The notes under the pieces: model-generated | The model's database searches: none | Told to the model about the DNA's origin: nothing | The model's input: the letters and a program-made list of their open reading frames with translations, nothing else | Position numbers and translations under genes: made by a program | Source of the DNA: Prolixibacteraceae bacterium UBA1413 | GTDB lineage: Bacteria > Bacteroidota > Bacteroidia > Bacteroidales > Prolixibacteraceae | NCBI GenBank assembly: GCA_002304925.1 | Contig: DBPT01000026.1 | Coordinates: 291-60,960, forward strand | DNA length: 60,670 nt | Reading direction: 5' to 3' | Shown: piece by piece, positions 1-8,970 of the stretch | Position numbering within the stretch: the first letter of the stretch is position 1 | Layout: each line of letters opens with the position of its first letter

Positions 1-405
1 TCCGGTTACAGCCTCTTCCGCTGCCGCAGGGGCTTCGGCCTCAGGTTCCGTGGCCGGAACCTCTTCCGATACAGGAGCTTCTTCAGAAACAGAGGCTTCT
101 TCAACTGGTTCTGCAACGAGGTGTTCCTCATCTTTTTCCGCTTCTGCAGTTTCACCGGAAATTTCCAGCCCGGCGACTGTCACATCCGGTTCAGGACCAA
201 GGTCTTGTGGCCCACTAATTCTGGTAAAAGCATCTCCGGCAGGTTCTTCCGTAACTTCACCAGTGGTCGCTGCCATGGTTTCTTCATTTTCAGCAAGATA
301 GGCATCAGTAGCATCAGCATCAGAGTGCAAGTTTTCATCCAACACAGAATCGTTACTCTCCGTAACTTTTAACTCTTCAGAGTTTTTCAGATCTTTAGGC
401 TTCAT
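1..405 (-). CDS. Acidic low-complexity N-terminus of a protein running off the left edge (possibly DUF349 family)
   Basis: An open frame on the minus strand starts with ATG at 405-403 and runs 135 codons to position 1 without a stop, so only the N-terminus is present. It begins MKPKDLKNSEELKVTES and then becomes rich in Glu, Ala, Pro, Thr and Val with EEAP/EEVP/EPEAEAP-type repeats, giving a strongly acidic and probably disordered segment. Bacteroidota DUF349 proteins often carry such acidic N-terminal extensions, and that is my best guess, but no folded domain is visible. The 230-bp gap to the divergent gene at 636 would hold its promoter. Confidence 0.6.
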   Translation of the reverse strand, partial: MKPKDLKNSEELKVTESNDSVLDENLHSDADATDAYLAENEETMAATTGEVTEEPAGDAFTRISGPQDLGPEPDVTVAGLEISGETAEAEKDEEHLVAEPVEEASVSEEAPVSEEVPATEPEAEAPAAAEEAVTG

Positions 406-635
406 GTAAATTCCTCATTAAGTTTTAGGCAAGACTGTTTCCAACAGTCAAAACTCCACGAATGTAGAATATTGTGCAAAAATACTCAAAGTTTTCCGAT
501 AAATTTCATTTTTTTAACCAGATTGCAGGACAGAACCGGCATTACTTCACAACATTGCCTGAAATAATTCATTAACTATTTTCATTGTCCGATCTTTTTC
601 GTACTTTATAGGCCTAATTTAAACCAGGACATTTT

Positions 636-1070
636 ATGAAAATTCTTTTTCTGAGTCAGAGCAATTCCTGCCGGAGCCAGATCGCCGAAGCCCTGCTTCG
701 CAGTATGGACAATCGGCTTTCTATCTTTTCTGCAGGCCTTGATCCTGTTGACCACATCGAGCCCATTGCTATTGAAGTAATGGCAGAAATCGGGATTAAA
801 GTAGTTGAGAAGAAACCCGAGAATTTTTCAAAATATAAGGATACCGAATTTGATTTCCTGATTACCGTGGGTGACGGGACTCCTGAAGAGTTAATAATTC
901 CGTCTGTCAAGGCCAAGAGGAAAATGCACCTGGGATTCAGCAATCCTTTTAAAACCTCCCGCGATCCGGAGGAAATACGGGAAATCTGCCGTGAAATCAG
1001 GGATGAGATCCAAGTAGAACTCGACTATTTTTACAACAGAATCGTTAAAAAAGCTTTGGAGCAGAGATAG
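636..1070 (+). CDS. Low-molecular-weight phosphatase / ArsC-like protein lacking catalytic residues
   Basis: A 144-residue protein with the fold signature of LMW protein-tyrosine phosphatases and thioredoxin-linked arsenate reductases. The N-terminal P-loop reads FLSQSNSCRSQIAEALL, where active members have FVCxxNSCRSxxAE. The catalytic first Cys of C-x5-R is therefore Ser7 (codon AGT), with Arg13 kept. The general-acid Asp of the DP loop is Asn103 (FSNPF), and the two redox cysteines of ArsC around residues 80-90 are absent (ITVGDGTPEELIIPS). The rest aligns well, including the C-terminal EEIREICREIRDEI helix. By inference it is a pseudoenzyme that may bind a phospho-ligand or protein partner. 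It is a single gene with its own upstream region, convergent with aminopeptidase P. Confidence 0.85.
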   Translation: MKILFLSQSNSCRSQIAEALLRSMDNRLSIFSAGLDPVDHIEPIAIEVMAEIGIKVVEKKPENFSKYKDTEFDFLITVGDGTPEELIIPSVKAKRKMHLGFSNPFKTSRDPEEIREICREIRDEIQVELDYFYNRIVKKALEQR

Positions 1071-1103
1071 GAGAAGGCCGATTGCCACCGGACAGAAATG
1101 GCA

Positions 1104-2501
1104 TCACTCCATTACGCTACCCACGATAGCCTCTACTTCATCGGGGTTCACCGGAACCCTCTTTCCCACAATTCTGGCGCCATCGGGGGTGACCAGAATA
1201 TCATCCTCCAGCCTTATGCCGCCAAAACCTTTGTAGGTTTCGGTCTTTTCATAGTTGATGAAATCCTTGTGTAACTTTTCGCTTCTCCATTTATCGATCA
1301 ATGCCGGGATGAAATAGATCCCCGGTTCATTGGTGATAACAAACCCCGGCTGCAATCTTCGTCCCAGCCGGAGCGCTCCCGTTCCGAACTGTCTCACCGG
1401 CCGTATTTCATCATCAAAACCCACATAAATTTGTCCAAGATCTTCCATGTCATGTACATCCAGTCCAAGCATATGACCCAGTCCGTGCGGGAAGAAGAGG
1501 GCATGTGCTCCTGCGTCAACCGCCTCTTTCACATCCCCTTTCATCAATCCGGCATCCTTGAGCCCTGCCGCAATCACTTCCGCCACTGCAAGGTGAACAG
1601 ACAGATAGGTGACTCCCGGCCTGATAAGCTCCGTGGCTTTGTTGTTGGCTGCCAGGACAATCTCATAGATCTCCCTCTGCTTCTCAGAAAACTTTCCGCC
1701 TACCGGGATTGTCCGGGTAAAGTCAGATGCATAATGTAAGGGTGATTCAGCACCCGCATCAACCATCAGCAGCCGTCCTTTTTTCAGAATCTGGGAATGG
1801 TCGTGGTTATGCAGGGTATCCCCGTTCTGCGACAATATCACAGGAAAGGAAACCATGTTACCCCCCGCCACAGCGATCCCTTCAATCCTGCCGGCGATTT
1901 TCTGCTCCCAAACCCCTGGTTTTGCCATTTCCATGGCTTTCACATGCATCTTATAACCAGTGGCGCAGGCTTTTTCTATCTCTTCAATCTCGCAGGCTTC
2001 CTTAATGGACCGAAGGTCCACAATGGCCCGTACCAGATCTACGGAAACATATTCGGGTTGCCTGGCAACAGCAATCCCTGTCAGTTCCTGCAGGAGAATT
2101 TTGTTTTCGGCGCGGTAAGGGGGAAGAAAATGGATGCGCCGGCCTTTCCTGATTGCTTCGCCGATGTAAGCTCCCAGGGCGGAGGATTTCCACACCTCCC
2201 CCACCCCCACGCGTGAGGCTTTGACCGACAGACTCTCCTGTGGCCCCATCCAGATGATGTCGTTAATATCCACATCATCGCCGAAGATGACCTGATCGCC
2301 ACTTTCAACATCCAGCACAGCAGCCAGCCCGGGAAAGTCAAGACCGAAGAAATAGAGAAAAGAACTATCCTGTCTGAAATGATAGGTGTTGTCAGGATAA
2401 TTCATCGGCGATTCCCCGTTTCCCAGAAAAAGGACAATGCCGCAACCGAGCTTTTCCATGAGTCTTTTCCTGCGGTTTATATAAATCTCTTTTTTAAACA
2501 T
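1104..2501 (-). CDS. Aminopeptidase P family protein (M24 Xaa-Pro aminopeptidase)
   Basis: Metallo-aminopeptidase that removes the N-terminal residue from peptides with proline in position 2; probably cytosolic, as no signal peptide is seen. With the start at 2501 it has 465 residues. The AMP_N domain fills about residues 1-165 and the pita-bread M24 domain about 175-450. All five dinuclear metal ligands are visible: D248 (MVDAG), D260 (SDFTRT), H343 (HGLGHMLG), E392 (TNEPG) and E432 (IRLEDD). A longer frame extends 16 codons upstream to 2549, but the extra residues do not resemble the family, and MFKKEIYINRR is a typical beginning. The length is normal for the family. Confidence 0.93.
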   Translation of the reverse strand: MFKKEIYINRRKRLMEKLGCGIVLFLGNGESPMNYPDNTYHFRQDSSFLYFFGLDFPGLAAVLDVESGDQVIFGDDVDINDIIWMGPQESLSVKASRVGVGEVWKSSALGAYIGEAIRKGRRIHFLPPYRAENKILLQELTGIAVARQPEYVSVDLVRAIVDLRSIKEACEIEEIEKACATGYKMHVKAMEMAKPGVWEQKIAGRIEGIAVAGGNMVSFPVILSQNGDTLHNHDHSQILKKGRLLMVDAGAESPLHYASDFTRTIPVGGKFSEKQREIYEIVLAANNKATELIRPGVTYLSVHLAVAEVIAAGLKDAGLMKGDVKEAVDAGAHALFFPHGLGHMLGLDVHDMEDLGQIYVGFDDEIRPVRQFGTGALRLGRRLQPGFVITNEPGIYFIPALIDKWRSEKLHKDFINYEKTETYKGFGGIRLEDDILVTPDGARIVGKRVPVNPDEVEAIVGSVME

Positions 2502-2679
2502 AGCATATCGTTTTAAATTTTCCGAAAATAAACCTTTTGCAAGTGTCAAACAAGAACAAACGAGCCGATTTACCCATTCTCATCCAAAAAATGTTTAAAT
2601 AACATAAAATTCAGAGCACAAAAAATCGAACCTCTAAAACAAAAAAGCGTAAACTTTAGCGAAACGATATATTCTGATC

Positions 2680-3402
2680 ATGGGAAATACATTGATAGCG
2701 TACCTGAATAAAAGACTACTGAGAACCAACTCACTGGAGCGGGAGGAGAAACCTCCGGGTCCCGTTATTACCATCTCGAGGCAGGTCGGATGTTCAGGAC
2801 TTGAACTGGCTTACGCGTTGGCAGAGCGGCTCAATAAAACCAGTTCCTTTGAAGGGTGGAAAGTCCTCAGCAAGGAAATCCTTCATCACAGTGCCCGGGA
2901 ACTGGATGTCGATCCTGAACGGATCTCCAAAATTTTCAAACAGACCGACCGGACCTCCTTCGATGAGATCCTGAATGCTTTCACTGAGAAGAGATACAAA
3001 AGCGATAAAAAGATCAAAAAGACGGTTGTGGACGTTATTCGTGGCTTTGCTGAAGACGGGTTTTGCATCATCGTCGGACGCGCCAGCAACGTGATTGCCG
3101 CCGACATCAAAAATTCCCTGCACATCAGACTGGTGGCTCCTGAGGAGGAACGGATTGAATCCATCATGCAGAAGAACGGTTGGAATCGCACCGATTCCAT
3201 AAAATTTATCAACAGGGTTGAAAAGGAAAGATTTGCCTACCGGCATGCCGTCGTTTTACAAGTCACCGAGGAACCCGAAATTTTCGACCTCACCTTCAAC
3301 CGGTCCAAATTCACCACTGAGATGATCGTCGACATGATCATGGTGGCCATCCATGAAAAGAAAGTTCTTGAAGGATACAAAGAGAAAATAGATTTCTTCT
3401 GA
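2680..3402 (+). CDS. Cytidylate kinase-like family protein
   Basis: A 240-residue P-loop kinase-like protein. After a short N-terminal extension, PVITISRQVGCSGLELAYALAERL occupies the Walker A position, with GCSG-type spacing as in the Cytidylate_kin2 family. Later come DGFCIIVGRASN, a typical strand-turn of these proteins, and a C-terminal region ending EVTE-x-FDLTFNRSKF, where nucleoside monophosphate kinases place a late conserved strand. Members are common in Bacteroidota but the physiological substrate is unknown, so CMP kinase activity should not be assumed. The gene is divergent from aminopeptidase P across 178 bp and stands alone. Confidence 0.82.
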   Translation: MGNTLIAYLNKRLLRTNSLEREEKPPGPVITISRQVGCSGLELAYALAERLNKTSSFEGWKVLSKEILHHSARELDVDPERISKIFKQTDRTSFDEILNAFTEKRYKSDKKIKKTVVDVIRGFAEDGFCIIVGRASNVIAADIKNSLHIRLVAPEEERIESIMQKNGWNRTDSIKFINRVEKERFAYRHAVVLQVTEEPEIFDLTFNRSKFTTEMIVDMIMVAIHEKKVLEGYKEKIDFF

Positions 3403-3428
3403 ATGCTGCCAGGGCGGCTGCATATTTC

Positions 3429-5048
3429 TCACCGCAATTTGCCGAATTCGGATCCAGGATTCCAGGCAGGCCATTCAGTAGCGTTGGCCAGTTCATTTCC
3501 GACGAGATAAAAGAGACGGGCATCGTCCACCAGACCTGTCAGGTCATCACGGTCGGGATGGTATTCATCCTGGGGGGTATGGTAGACCAATTTCCAATAG
3601 TCTGCAATCATTTCAGCAGTTTTATCCTTCCCGAGTTTTACCGCATCGGTATATCCTTTGGCGAAGATGGCAGGCACTCCTTTTTTAACGAACGGAAACT
3701 GGTCGGAGCGAAAAAACATGCCGTTCTCCGGATTGGGATCAGCGACTACATAGCGTCCGAGGCTGGCGGCTACTTTTTCCACCAGCCTGTCAAGGTCGCT
3801 GTAGCCATAGCCGGTGAGGGCGACATCGCGGAACGCGCCCAGGAAGAGGATCACGTCAGTATTTATGCAGGCCACGGTGCTGTCCATGGCGAAAAACGGG
3901 TGCCCGGTATACCATGAAGAGCCCAAAAGGCCTGATTCTTCCCCCGTAGGAGACAGGAACAGGAGGGATCGCTCAGGTTGGTCTCCTGATTTAAATGCCC
4001 GGGCTATTTCCAGAAGCCAGGAAACCGCACTGGCATTGTCGGTAGCCCCGTTATAAATTGAATCGCCATCCACCGGGGTTCCAACGCCCAGATGGTCCCA
4101 GTGGGCAGTGTACACCACAACTTCTCCCGGGCGGCTTTTCCCTCTGATGATTCCACATACGTTGTTAGAAACAGTTGAATCAAAGCGGTTCCGCAAACTT
4201 GCTGTCGCAGTAACCGGTAAGGTATAGGACCTGAAATCCGGTTTCCTGGCCTGTTCTTTTACCGCAGACAGTTCCATGCCGCATGCCTGGAAGAGCCTTT
4301 CTGCCGAGGAGAGCGAAATCCATCCCTCGATTCCGCAACGGTCAGCATACCCATTGTCAGGCATCAGGTACAGGCTGGTGGTTTCCCCGTTGTTGCTCAC
4401 CACATTCCAGCCATAACCCGCCGGTCCTGCCTCATGAATGATAAAGCACGCCCTGGCCCCCTGCCTGGCAGCCTCCTCGAACTTATAGGTCCACCGCCCA
4501 TAATAGGTCATCTCATTCCCCTTAAAATATTCTCCGCTGGCACCGTAACCCGGATCGTTGACAAAAACCAGGATGGTTTTGCCCTTCACATCAATTCCCT
4601 CAAAGTCATTCCTGCCATACTCCGGCGCAACAATTCCATACCCCGCAAAAACGACTTCCGACGCGTCAAGGGTGATAAGCTCCTCCATTTTCCTGGTAAA
4701 TGAGACATAATCGGTCTGCTTCTCCAGTTCCACTCTTCCTCCCGGAGTCTCAAATACCAGGAATGGTGAGCTGGCACCCGTCACCTTCAGCATAGGAACT
4801 TCCTGAAAATAACTTCCCCCGTTGGCGGGCTCCAAACCAATCTCCTTCATCTGGCCTGCAATATACCCTATGATATCAGGTTCCTCAGGCGAGCCGGGCA
4901 TCCGTCCCCTGAAGTTGTCGTCAGAAAGCACCCTGACATGTTTCTCTATGTTCGAATAAATGATGACATCCCCCGGTTTCACGATGGAGGCCCGGTTGCA
5001 ACCATACATCATGGCCAGCAACAACAGGAAAAGGGATTTTCTGTACAT
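3429..5048 (-). CDS. M28 family zinc peptidase, exported (probable lipoprotein), with PA-like insert
   Basis: A 539-residue exported aminopeptidase-type enzyme. The N-terminus is a hydrophobic signal ending near MMYGC17, an imperfect lipobox. A protease-associated (PA)-like region with FAGYGIVAPEYGRNDF and GKTILVFVNDPG lies at about residues 130-270. The M28 catalytic domain shows co-catalytic zinc ligands H316 (AHWDHLG), D337 (TDNAS), E371 with catalytic E370 (PTGEESGLLGS), D398 (NTD) and H490 (VYHTPQDE). It probably acts in the periplasm or on the outer membrane to trim N-terminal residues from peptides. The gene is monocistronic, and its start region adjoins the degenerate repeat tract at 5110-5315. 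Confidence 0.92.
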   Translation of the reverse strand: MYRKSLFLLLLAMMYGCNRASIVKPGDVIIYSNIEKHVRVLSDDNFRGRMPGSPEEPDIIGYIAGQMKEIGLEPANGGSYFQEVPMLKVTGASSPFLVFETPGGRVELEKQTDYVSFTRKMEELITLDASEVVFAGYGIVAPEYGRNDFEGIDVKGKTILVFVNDPGYGASGEYFKGNEMTYYGRWTYKFEEAARQGARACFIIHEAGPAGYGWNVVSNNGETTSLYLMPDNGYADRCGIEGWISLSSAERLFQACGMELSAVKEQARKPDFRSYTLPVTATASLRNRFDSTVSNNVCGIIRGKSRPGEVVVYTAHWDHLGVGTPVDGDSIYNGATDNASAVSWLLEIARAFKSGDQPERSLLFLSPTGEESGLLGSSWYTGHPFFAMDSTVACINTDVILFLGAFRDVALTGYGYSDLDRLVEKVAASLGRYVVADPNPENGMFFRSDQFPFVKKGVPAIFAKGYTDAVKLGKDKTAEMIADYWKLVYHTPQDEYHPDRDDLTGLVDDARLFYLVGNELANATEWPAWNPGSEFGKLR

Positions 5049-5109
5049 GTTGAGTTTTTTGCCAAATATATAAAGATATCCAAATCCAAACCTTTTAGGG
5101 CAGCGAAGA

Positions 5110-5315
5110 CTCTAATTCTAATTATAATTCTAACCCTCAACCTTAACCTCAACCAATACTTATACCTATACCTTCTTCGGGTACCTCAGCTTCAGCGGCA
5201 GAGACAAACTTAACCTCAACCTCACCCTTAACCTAAACCTCATCTTTCCTCGGGCACCGTAGCCTCCTCGCCACCGAAATTTTACAAAAGTGGTTAGCGT
5301 AGATGACAACCTTAA
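5110..5315. repeat. Degenerate short-period GGTTNA-type repeat tract
   Basis: The intergenic stretch between the M28 peptidase start and the thioredoxin stop is built of diverged hexamer-like units. On the plus strand they read ctaattctaattataattct, then aaccttaacctcaacc, then ttatacctatacc, with two further blocks after cctcgg/cttcgg interruptions (around 5215-5240 and 5310-5325). On the minus strand the unit is approximately GGTTAA/GGTTGA. No gene is seen within it. The pattern looks like an eroded tandem array rather than a protein-coding or structured RNA element. Confidence 0.6.
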
Positions 5316-5317
5316 CC

Positions 5318-5620
5318 TTAGCTGATTGCCTGCTCCACCACCCGCGTGATTTCCTCAACAGCTCTTACGCCTGCTGCCTTCCACAATGTCCTGCCGTTAC
5401 GGAAAAGCATCAGCGTGGGAATGCTCCGGATGTCATATCTTCCTGCTATGGAGGGATTGCTGTCTACATTCACCTTAATAATGCGTATGTTATCGTTAAA
5501 CCGCTCTTTGACCTGTTTCAGCAGTGGGGGGACTACTTTGCAAGGGGCGCACCATTCGGCATAAAAATCGACCAGCACAGGTTTATCGGTATTGATGATA
5601 TTCTCAAACCTCCCCCGCAT
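5318..5620 (-). CDS. trxA: Thioredoxin
   Basis: A 100-residue single-domain thioredoxin with a short N-terminus. It has the redox motif WCAPC (C24, C27) after VLVDFYAEW, the buried-helix region VKERFNDNIRIIKVNVDSNPSIAGRYDIRSIPTLM, and the cis-proline loop SIPT. No signal peptide is seen, so it acts in the cytosol as a protein-disulfide reductase. The WCAPC dipeptide A-P instead of the classical G-P is common in Bacteroidota thioredoxins. The gene overlaps the 3' end of the upstream DUF6132 gene by 17 bp on the same strand, so the two are probably translationally coupled. Confidence 0.93.
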   Translation of the reverse strand: MRGRFENIINTDKPVLVDFYAEWCAPCKVVPPLLKQVKERFNDNIRIIKVNVDSNPSIAGRYDIRSIPTLMLFRNGRTLWKAAGVRAVEEITRVVEQAIS

Positions 5621-5834
5621 CTTTCTTTGTTTTATGGCGTTTCACAAGATCCCTGACAATATCTCCGATGAGGTAACCTGCCAAAGCGCCCCAGAGTGTG
5701 CTCCAGTACCATACCGACTGTATGGGACAGCTACCCGATGTACACCCCACAAAACGCCAGTACAAAAAACCTGCAATCGCTCCTGCGACCCCGGATAGCA
5801 AGGTTGCCCCATGTTTGACAAAAAAAGTCTTCAT
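5604..5834 (-). CDS. Small membrane protein, DUF6132 family
   Basis: A 76-residue protein with two predicted membrane segments: GATLLSGVAGAIAGFLYWRF, followed by a short Cys-containing loop (VGCTSGSCPIQS), and STLWGALAGYLIGDIVRDL. The loop with two cysteines spaced C-T-S-G-S-C is characteristic of the small DUF6132 proteins of Bacteroidota, whose function is unknown. The 17-bp overlap with thioredoxin suggests a redox-related role, perhaps handling the loop cysteines, but this is inference from context only. The C-terminus is Lys-rich and probably cytosolic. Confidence 0.75.
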   Translation of the reverse strand: MKTFFVKHGATLLSGVAGAIAGFLYWRFVGCTSGSCPIQSVWYWSTLWGALAGYLIGDIVRDLVKRHKTKKDAGEV

Positions 5835-5974
5835 GTTATTTTTTATCTAAAACGGCCGGAAGACAAAATGGTTCAAACGGATTTATCAATAATAGGGACC
5901 GGTTACCATATTTTTGATTTTTCCCCGGAATAATATCATTAACTTAACGCCCTGAAATTTATAATGATGTTATT

Positions 5975-8785
5975 ATGAAAAATAAGCAAACAGGTATGGC
6001 CATATTATTATCTGCTACCATGCTTTTGACAGCCGGTCAGGTCACTGCCGGAGAGAAATTTACAGTTCCTTATGAAAAATATACCCTGGGAAACGGGTTG
6101 GATGTGATCCTTCATGTGGACAGGAGTGATCCGGTCGTTGCCGTAGCCATTCAGTACCATGTGGGATCGAACCGGGAAAAACCCGGAAAGACGGGATTTG
6201 CCCATCTTTTTGAGCACATGATGTTCCAGGAGTCGGAGAATGTTCCCCAGGACCAGTTTTTTCATAAGATCCAGAATGCGGGAGGCACCCTGAATGGCGG
6301 AACCAATAAAGACGGAACAGTATATTATGAAGTGGTTCCCAAAAATGCCGTGGAAATGGTTCTGTGGATGGAAGCCGACAGGATGGGTTATCTCACCAAC
6401 ACCGTAACCCGTGAAGCTTTTGCCAACCAGCAGAATGTGGTTCAGAATGAGAAGCGGCAGAACTATGACAACAGGCCTTACGGCCACAGCGGATATGTGA
6501 TGGACAAAAATTTCTATCCTGCGGGGCATCCATACAGTTGGCAGGTCATCGGGGAGATGCAGGATCTGTTCAATGCGACGGTTGAGGATGTAAAGGAATT
6601 CCATGCGGCCTATTATGTTCCCAACAATGCCACCCTGGTAATTGCCGGCGATTTTGACCCCGCCATGATCAGGAAAATGGTGGGTAAATATTTCGGGGAG
6701 ATCCCCGGCGGGGAGAAAGTGGTTGACCTTCAGCCCATGCCTGTGACGCTTCCCGGAACGAAAAAGCTGTTCCATGAGGATAACTTTGCCACCACACCCC
6801 AATTAACCATGGCATGGCCGGTTCCCGAGCAATACACCAAAGATAGTTATGCGCTCACATTCCTGGGGCAGATCCTGAGCAGCGGAAAAAAGGCACCCTT
6901 GTACAAGATTCTGGTAAAAGAGAAACAATTGACTTCCCGGGTCAGGGCTTACAACCAGGCTCAGGAACTGGGCGGCCGTTTTCAGGTTACCGTAAATGCC
7001 AACAGCAATGTCAGCCTTGCCGATGTGGAAAAGGCCATTTTCAGAGGTTTTGAACTATTTGAAAAGGAAGGAATCTCTGAAAGTGACCTGGAAAGGATAA
7101 AAGCATCCCAGGAGACCTCCTTTTACAATGACATCAATTCAGTCCTCAGCAAATCATTCATGCTGGCCCGGTACAATGAATATGCAGGAGATCCGGGATT
7201 CATCACTGAAGATCTGGCCAATATCAGGGCGGTGAACGTGGATGACGTCATGCGGGTTTATGAGAAATACATCAAAAACCGACCTTATGTAGCCACTTCT
7301 TTTGTCCCAAAAGGAGATGTTTCCCTGGTGGCTGAAGGCTCTGTCAGAGCGGATGTGGTAGAAGAGAGAATTACTGAAGCGGTGGAGGTAAAAATCAACC
7401 CCTCCGGTGTAAAGGAAGAGATTATCCGTACTCCTTCTTCCTTTGACCGCTCCGTTGAACCTCCGGCAGGACCCGATCCGCAGGTTACCCTGCCGTCGGT
7501 CTATTCCGGGAAATTGAAAAACGGAATCACCGTGACAGGCATTAAAAATGATGAATTGCCGTTGGTCACCTATTCGCTGAGGCTGGAAGGGGGACACCTC
7601 CTCGATCCTCGGGGGAAAGAGGGCGTAGCTTCTTTCGTGGCTTCCATGCTTACCGAGGGGACCAAAAACCTGACGCCCGAAGAACTGGAAGAGAGGATCG
7701 ATTTGTTGGGAGCCCGCATATCAGTCAATGCAGGAACTGAAGAAATTACAATTAATGTAAACACCCTTGCACGTAATTTTGAAAAGAGCTTTGCCCTGGT
7801 TGAAGAAATTATTTTGGAACCCCGCTGGGATGAAGAACAATTTAAAATTGTCAAAAACAGGATGCTTAACAACCTGAAAAGAAATGCCGCCAACCCGAAT
7901 TACCTGGCCGATGCGGCTTTTATGAAGCTTGTGTACGGTGAAGGACACATTCTGACAAGCGACATCGGGGGAACGGCAGAATCGGTCTCATCCATCACTC
8001 CTGATGATCTGAAAGATTATTACAAAAACACCTTCTCTCCCTCGGTGGCCTCCCTGAATGTCGTGGGCGACATTGACCTGAACAGGGTTCAGAAAGCGGC
8101 CCGGAATATCGTATCACGATGGACACCATTCCGGGTTGACATCCCTGCCATTACCCCACCCCAAAAACCTGAAAAGTCAAAAATCTATTTCGTCGACATT
8201 CCGGGCGCCAAACAATCGGTGATACAGATCGGGGGACCTGCCATGCCCCGCACCGATCCCGGTTTCTTCCCAGCAACAGTCGTCAATCACAAGCTGGGAG
8301 GCTCCTTTAACGGAATTTTGAACCTGATCCTTCGGGAAGAAAAAGGATTCACCTATGGTGCCCGCTCAGCTTTTTCAGGAGGGATAAACTATGGCGAATT
8401 CACAGCATCTTCCAGTGTGCGCTCTTCGGCCACCCTCGAGTCGGTGTGCATCTTTAAAGAGGAGATAGAAAAATACACCGGTAAGATCTCGGAAGAAGAC
8501 CTGCAATTCACCAAAAATGCACTGACCCGATCCAATGCGCGGAATTTTGAAACCCTTCCCGCCAAATTGGAGATGCTCAATGAAATCACCAAATACAAAA
8601 AGCCCGTTGATTACATCAGGTCGGAAGAGAACTTTATCAGGTCGCTCACCCCTGAATCCCATGTCAAGCTGGCGCAGCAATATATTCAGCATGACCATTT
8701 TTACTATGTGGTTGCCGGAGATGCGGAGACCCAGCTGAAAGCGCTGGAAAAAGCGGGTCTGGGAACACCGGTGCTTTTAAAATAA
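5975..8785 (+). CDS. M16 family zinc metallopeptidase, two-half (pitrilysin-like), exported
   Basis: A 936-residue peptidase with a cleavable signal peptide (MKNKQTGMAILLSATMLLTAGQVTA). The N-terminal half carries the inverted zinc motif HxxEH as H77-L-F-E80-H81, with the downstream glutamate region NVVQNEKRQNYDN. The C-terminal half (from about residue 500) is a second M16 unit without the HxxEH motif, which in this family closes the substrate chamber. The protein should act in the periplasm on peptides and unfolded polypeptides. It is monocistronic and followed directly by a strong intrinsic terminator. Confidence 0.93.
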   Translation: MKNKQTGMAILLSATMLLTAGQVTAGEKFTVPYEKYTLGNGLDVILHVDRSDPVVAVAIQYHVGSNREKPGKTGFAHLFEHMMFQESENVPQDQFFHKIQNAGGTLNGGTNKDGTVYYEVVPKNAVEMVLWMEADRMGYLTNTVTREAFANQQNVVQNEKRQNYDNRPYGHSGYVMDKNFYPAGHPYSWQVIGEMQDLFNATVEDVKEFHAAYYVPNNATLVIAGDFDPAMIRKMVGKYFGEIPGGEKVVDLQPMPVTLPGTKKLFHEDNFATTPQLTMAWPVPEQYTKDSYALTFLGQILSSGKKAPLYKILVKEKQLTSRVRAYNQAQELGGRFQVTVNANSNVSLADVEKAIFRGFELFEKEGISESDLERIKASQETSFYNDINSVLSKSFMLARYNEYAGDPGFITEDLANIRAVNVDDVMRVYEKYIKNRPYVATSFVPKGDVSLVAEGSVRADVVEERITEAVEVKINPSGVKEEIIRTPSSFDRSVEPPAGPDPQVTLPSVYSGKLKNGITVTGIKNDELPLVTYSLRLEGGHLLDPRGKEGVASFVASMLTEGTKNLTPEELEERIDLLGARISVNAGTEEITINVNTLARNFEKSFALVEEIILEPRWDEEQFKIVKNRMLNNLKRNAANPNYLADAAFMKLVYGEGHILTSDIGGTAESVSSITPDDLKDYYKNTFSPSVASLNVVGDIDLNRVQKAARNIVSRWTPFRVDIPAITPPQKPEKSKIYFVDIPGAKQSVIQIGGPAMPRTDPGFFPATVVNHKLGGSFNGILNLILREEKGFTYGARSAFSGGINYGEFTASSSVRSSATLESVCIFKEEIEKYTGKISEEDLQFTKNALTRSNARNFETLPAKLEMLNEITKYKKPVDYIRSEENFIRSLTPESHVKLAQQYIQHDHFYYVVAGDAETQLKALEKAGLGTPVLLK

Positions 8786-8805
8786 AAGCAACGCCCGCCG
8801 ACGCT

Positions 8806-8841
8806 TAAAAAGCCAGCTGCGGGACTTCAGCTGGCTTTTTT
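8806..8841 (+). terminator. Rho-independent terminator after the M16 peptidase gene
   Basis: The sequence aaaaagccagctg - cgggactt - cagctggctttttt forms a perfect GC-rich stem of at least 8 bp, extended by A/U pairs and ending in a run of six T. It lies 20 nt after the M16 stop codon. Confidence 0.9.
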
Positions 8842-8970
8842 CAAAAGGCATGCCTTGAACGATAATCCAGGGGGAGTGTTGTTTTTCTTCTGATTTCTTC
8901 ATAAATTGGTGATGTTACCAATAGCTACCTTAAACAAAACCATATCAACGGAACACAGAAAGGCGCACAC

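Noticed and set aside
5110..5315. CRISPR array
   Set aside because: The repeats are short, imperfect and without spacers of constant size; no cas genes are present.
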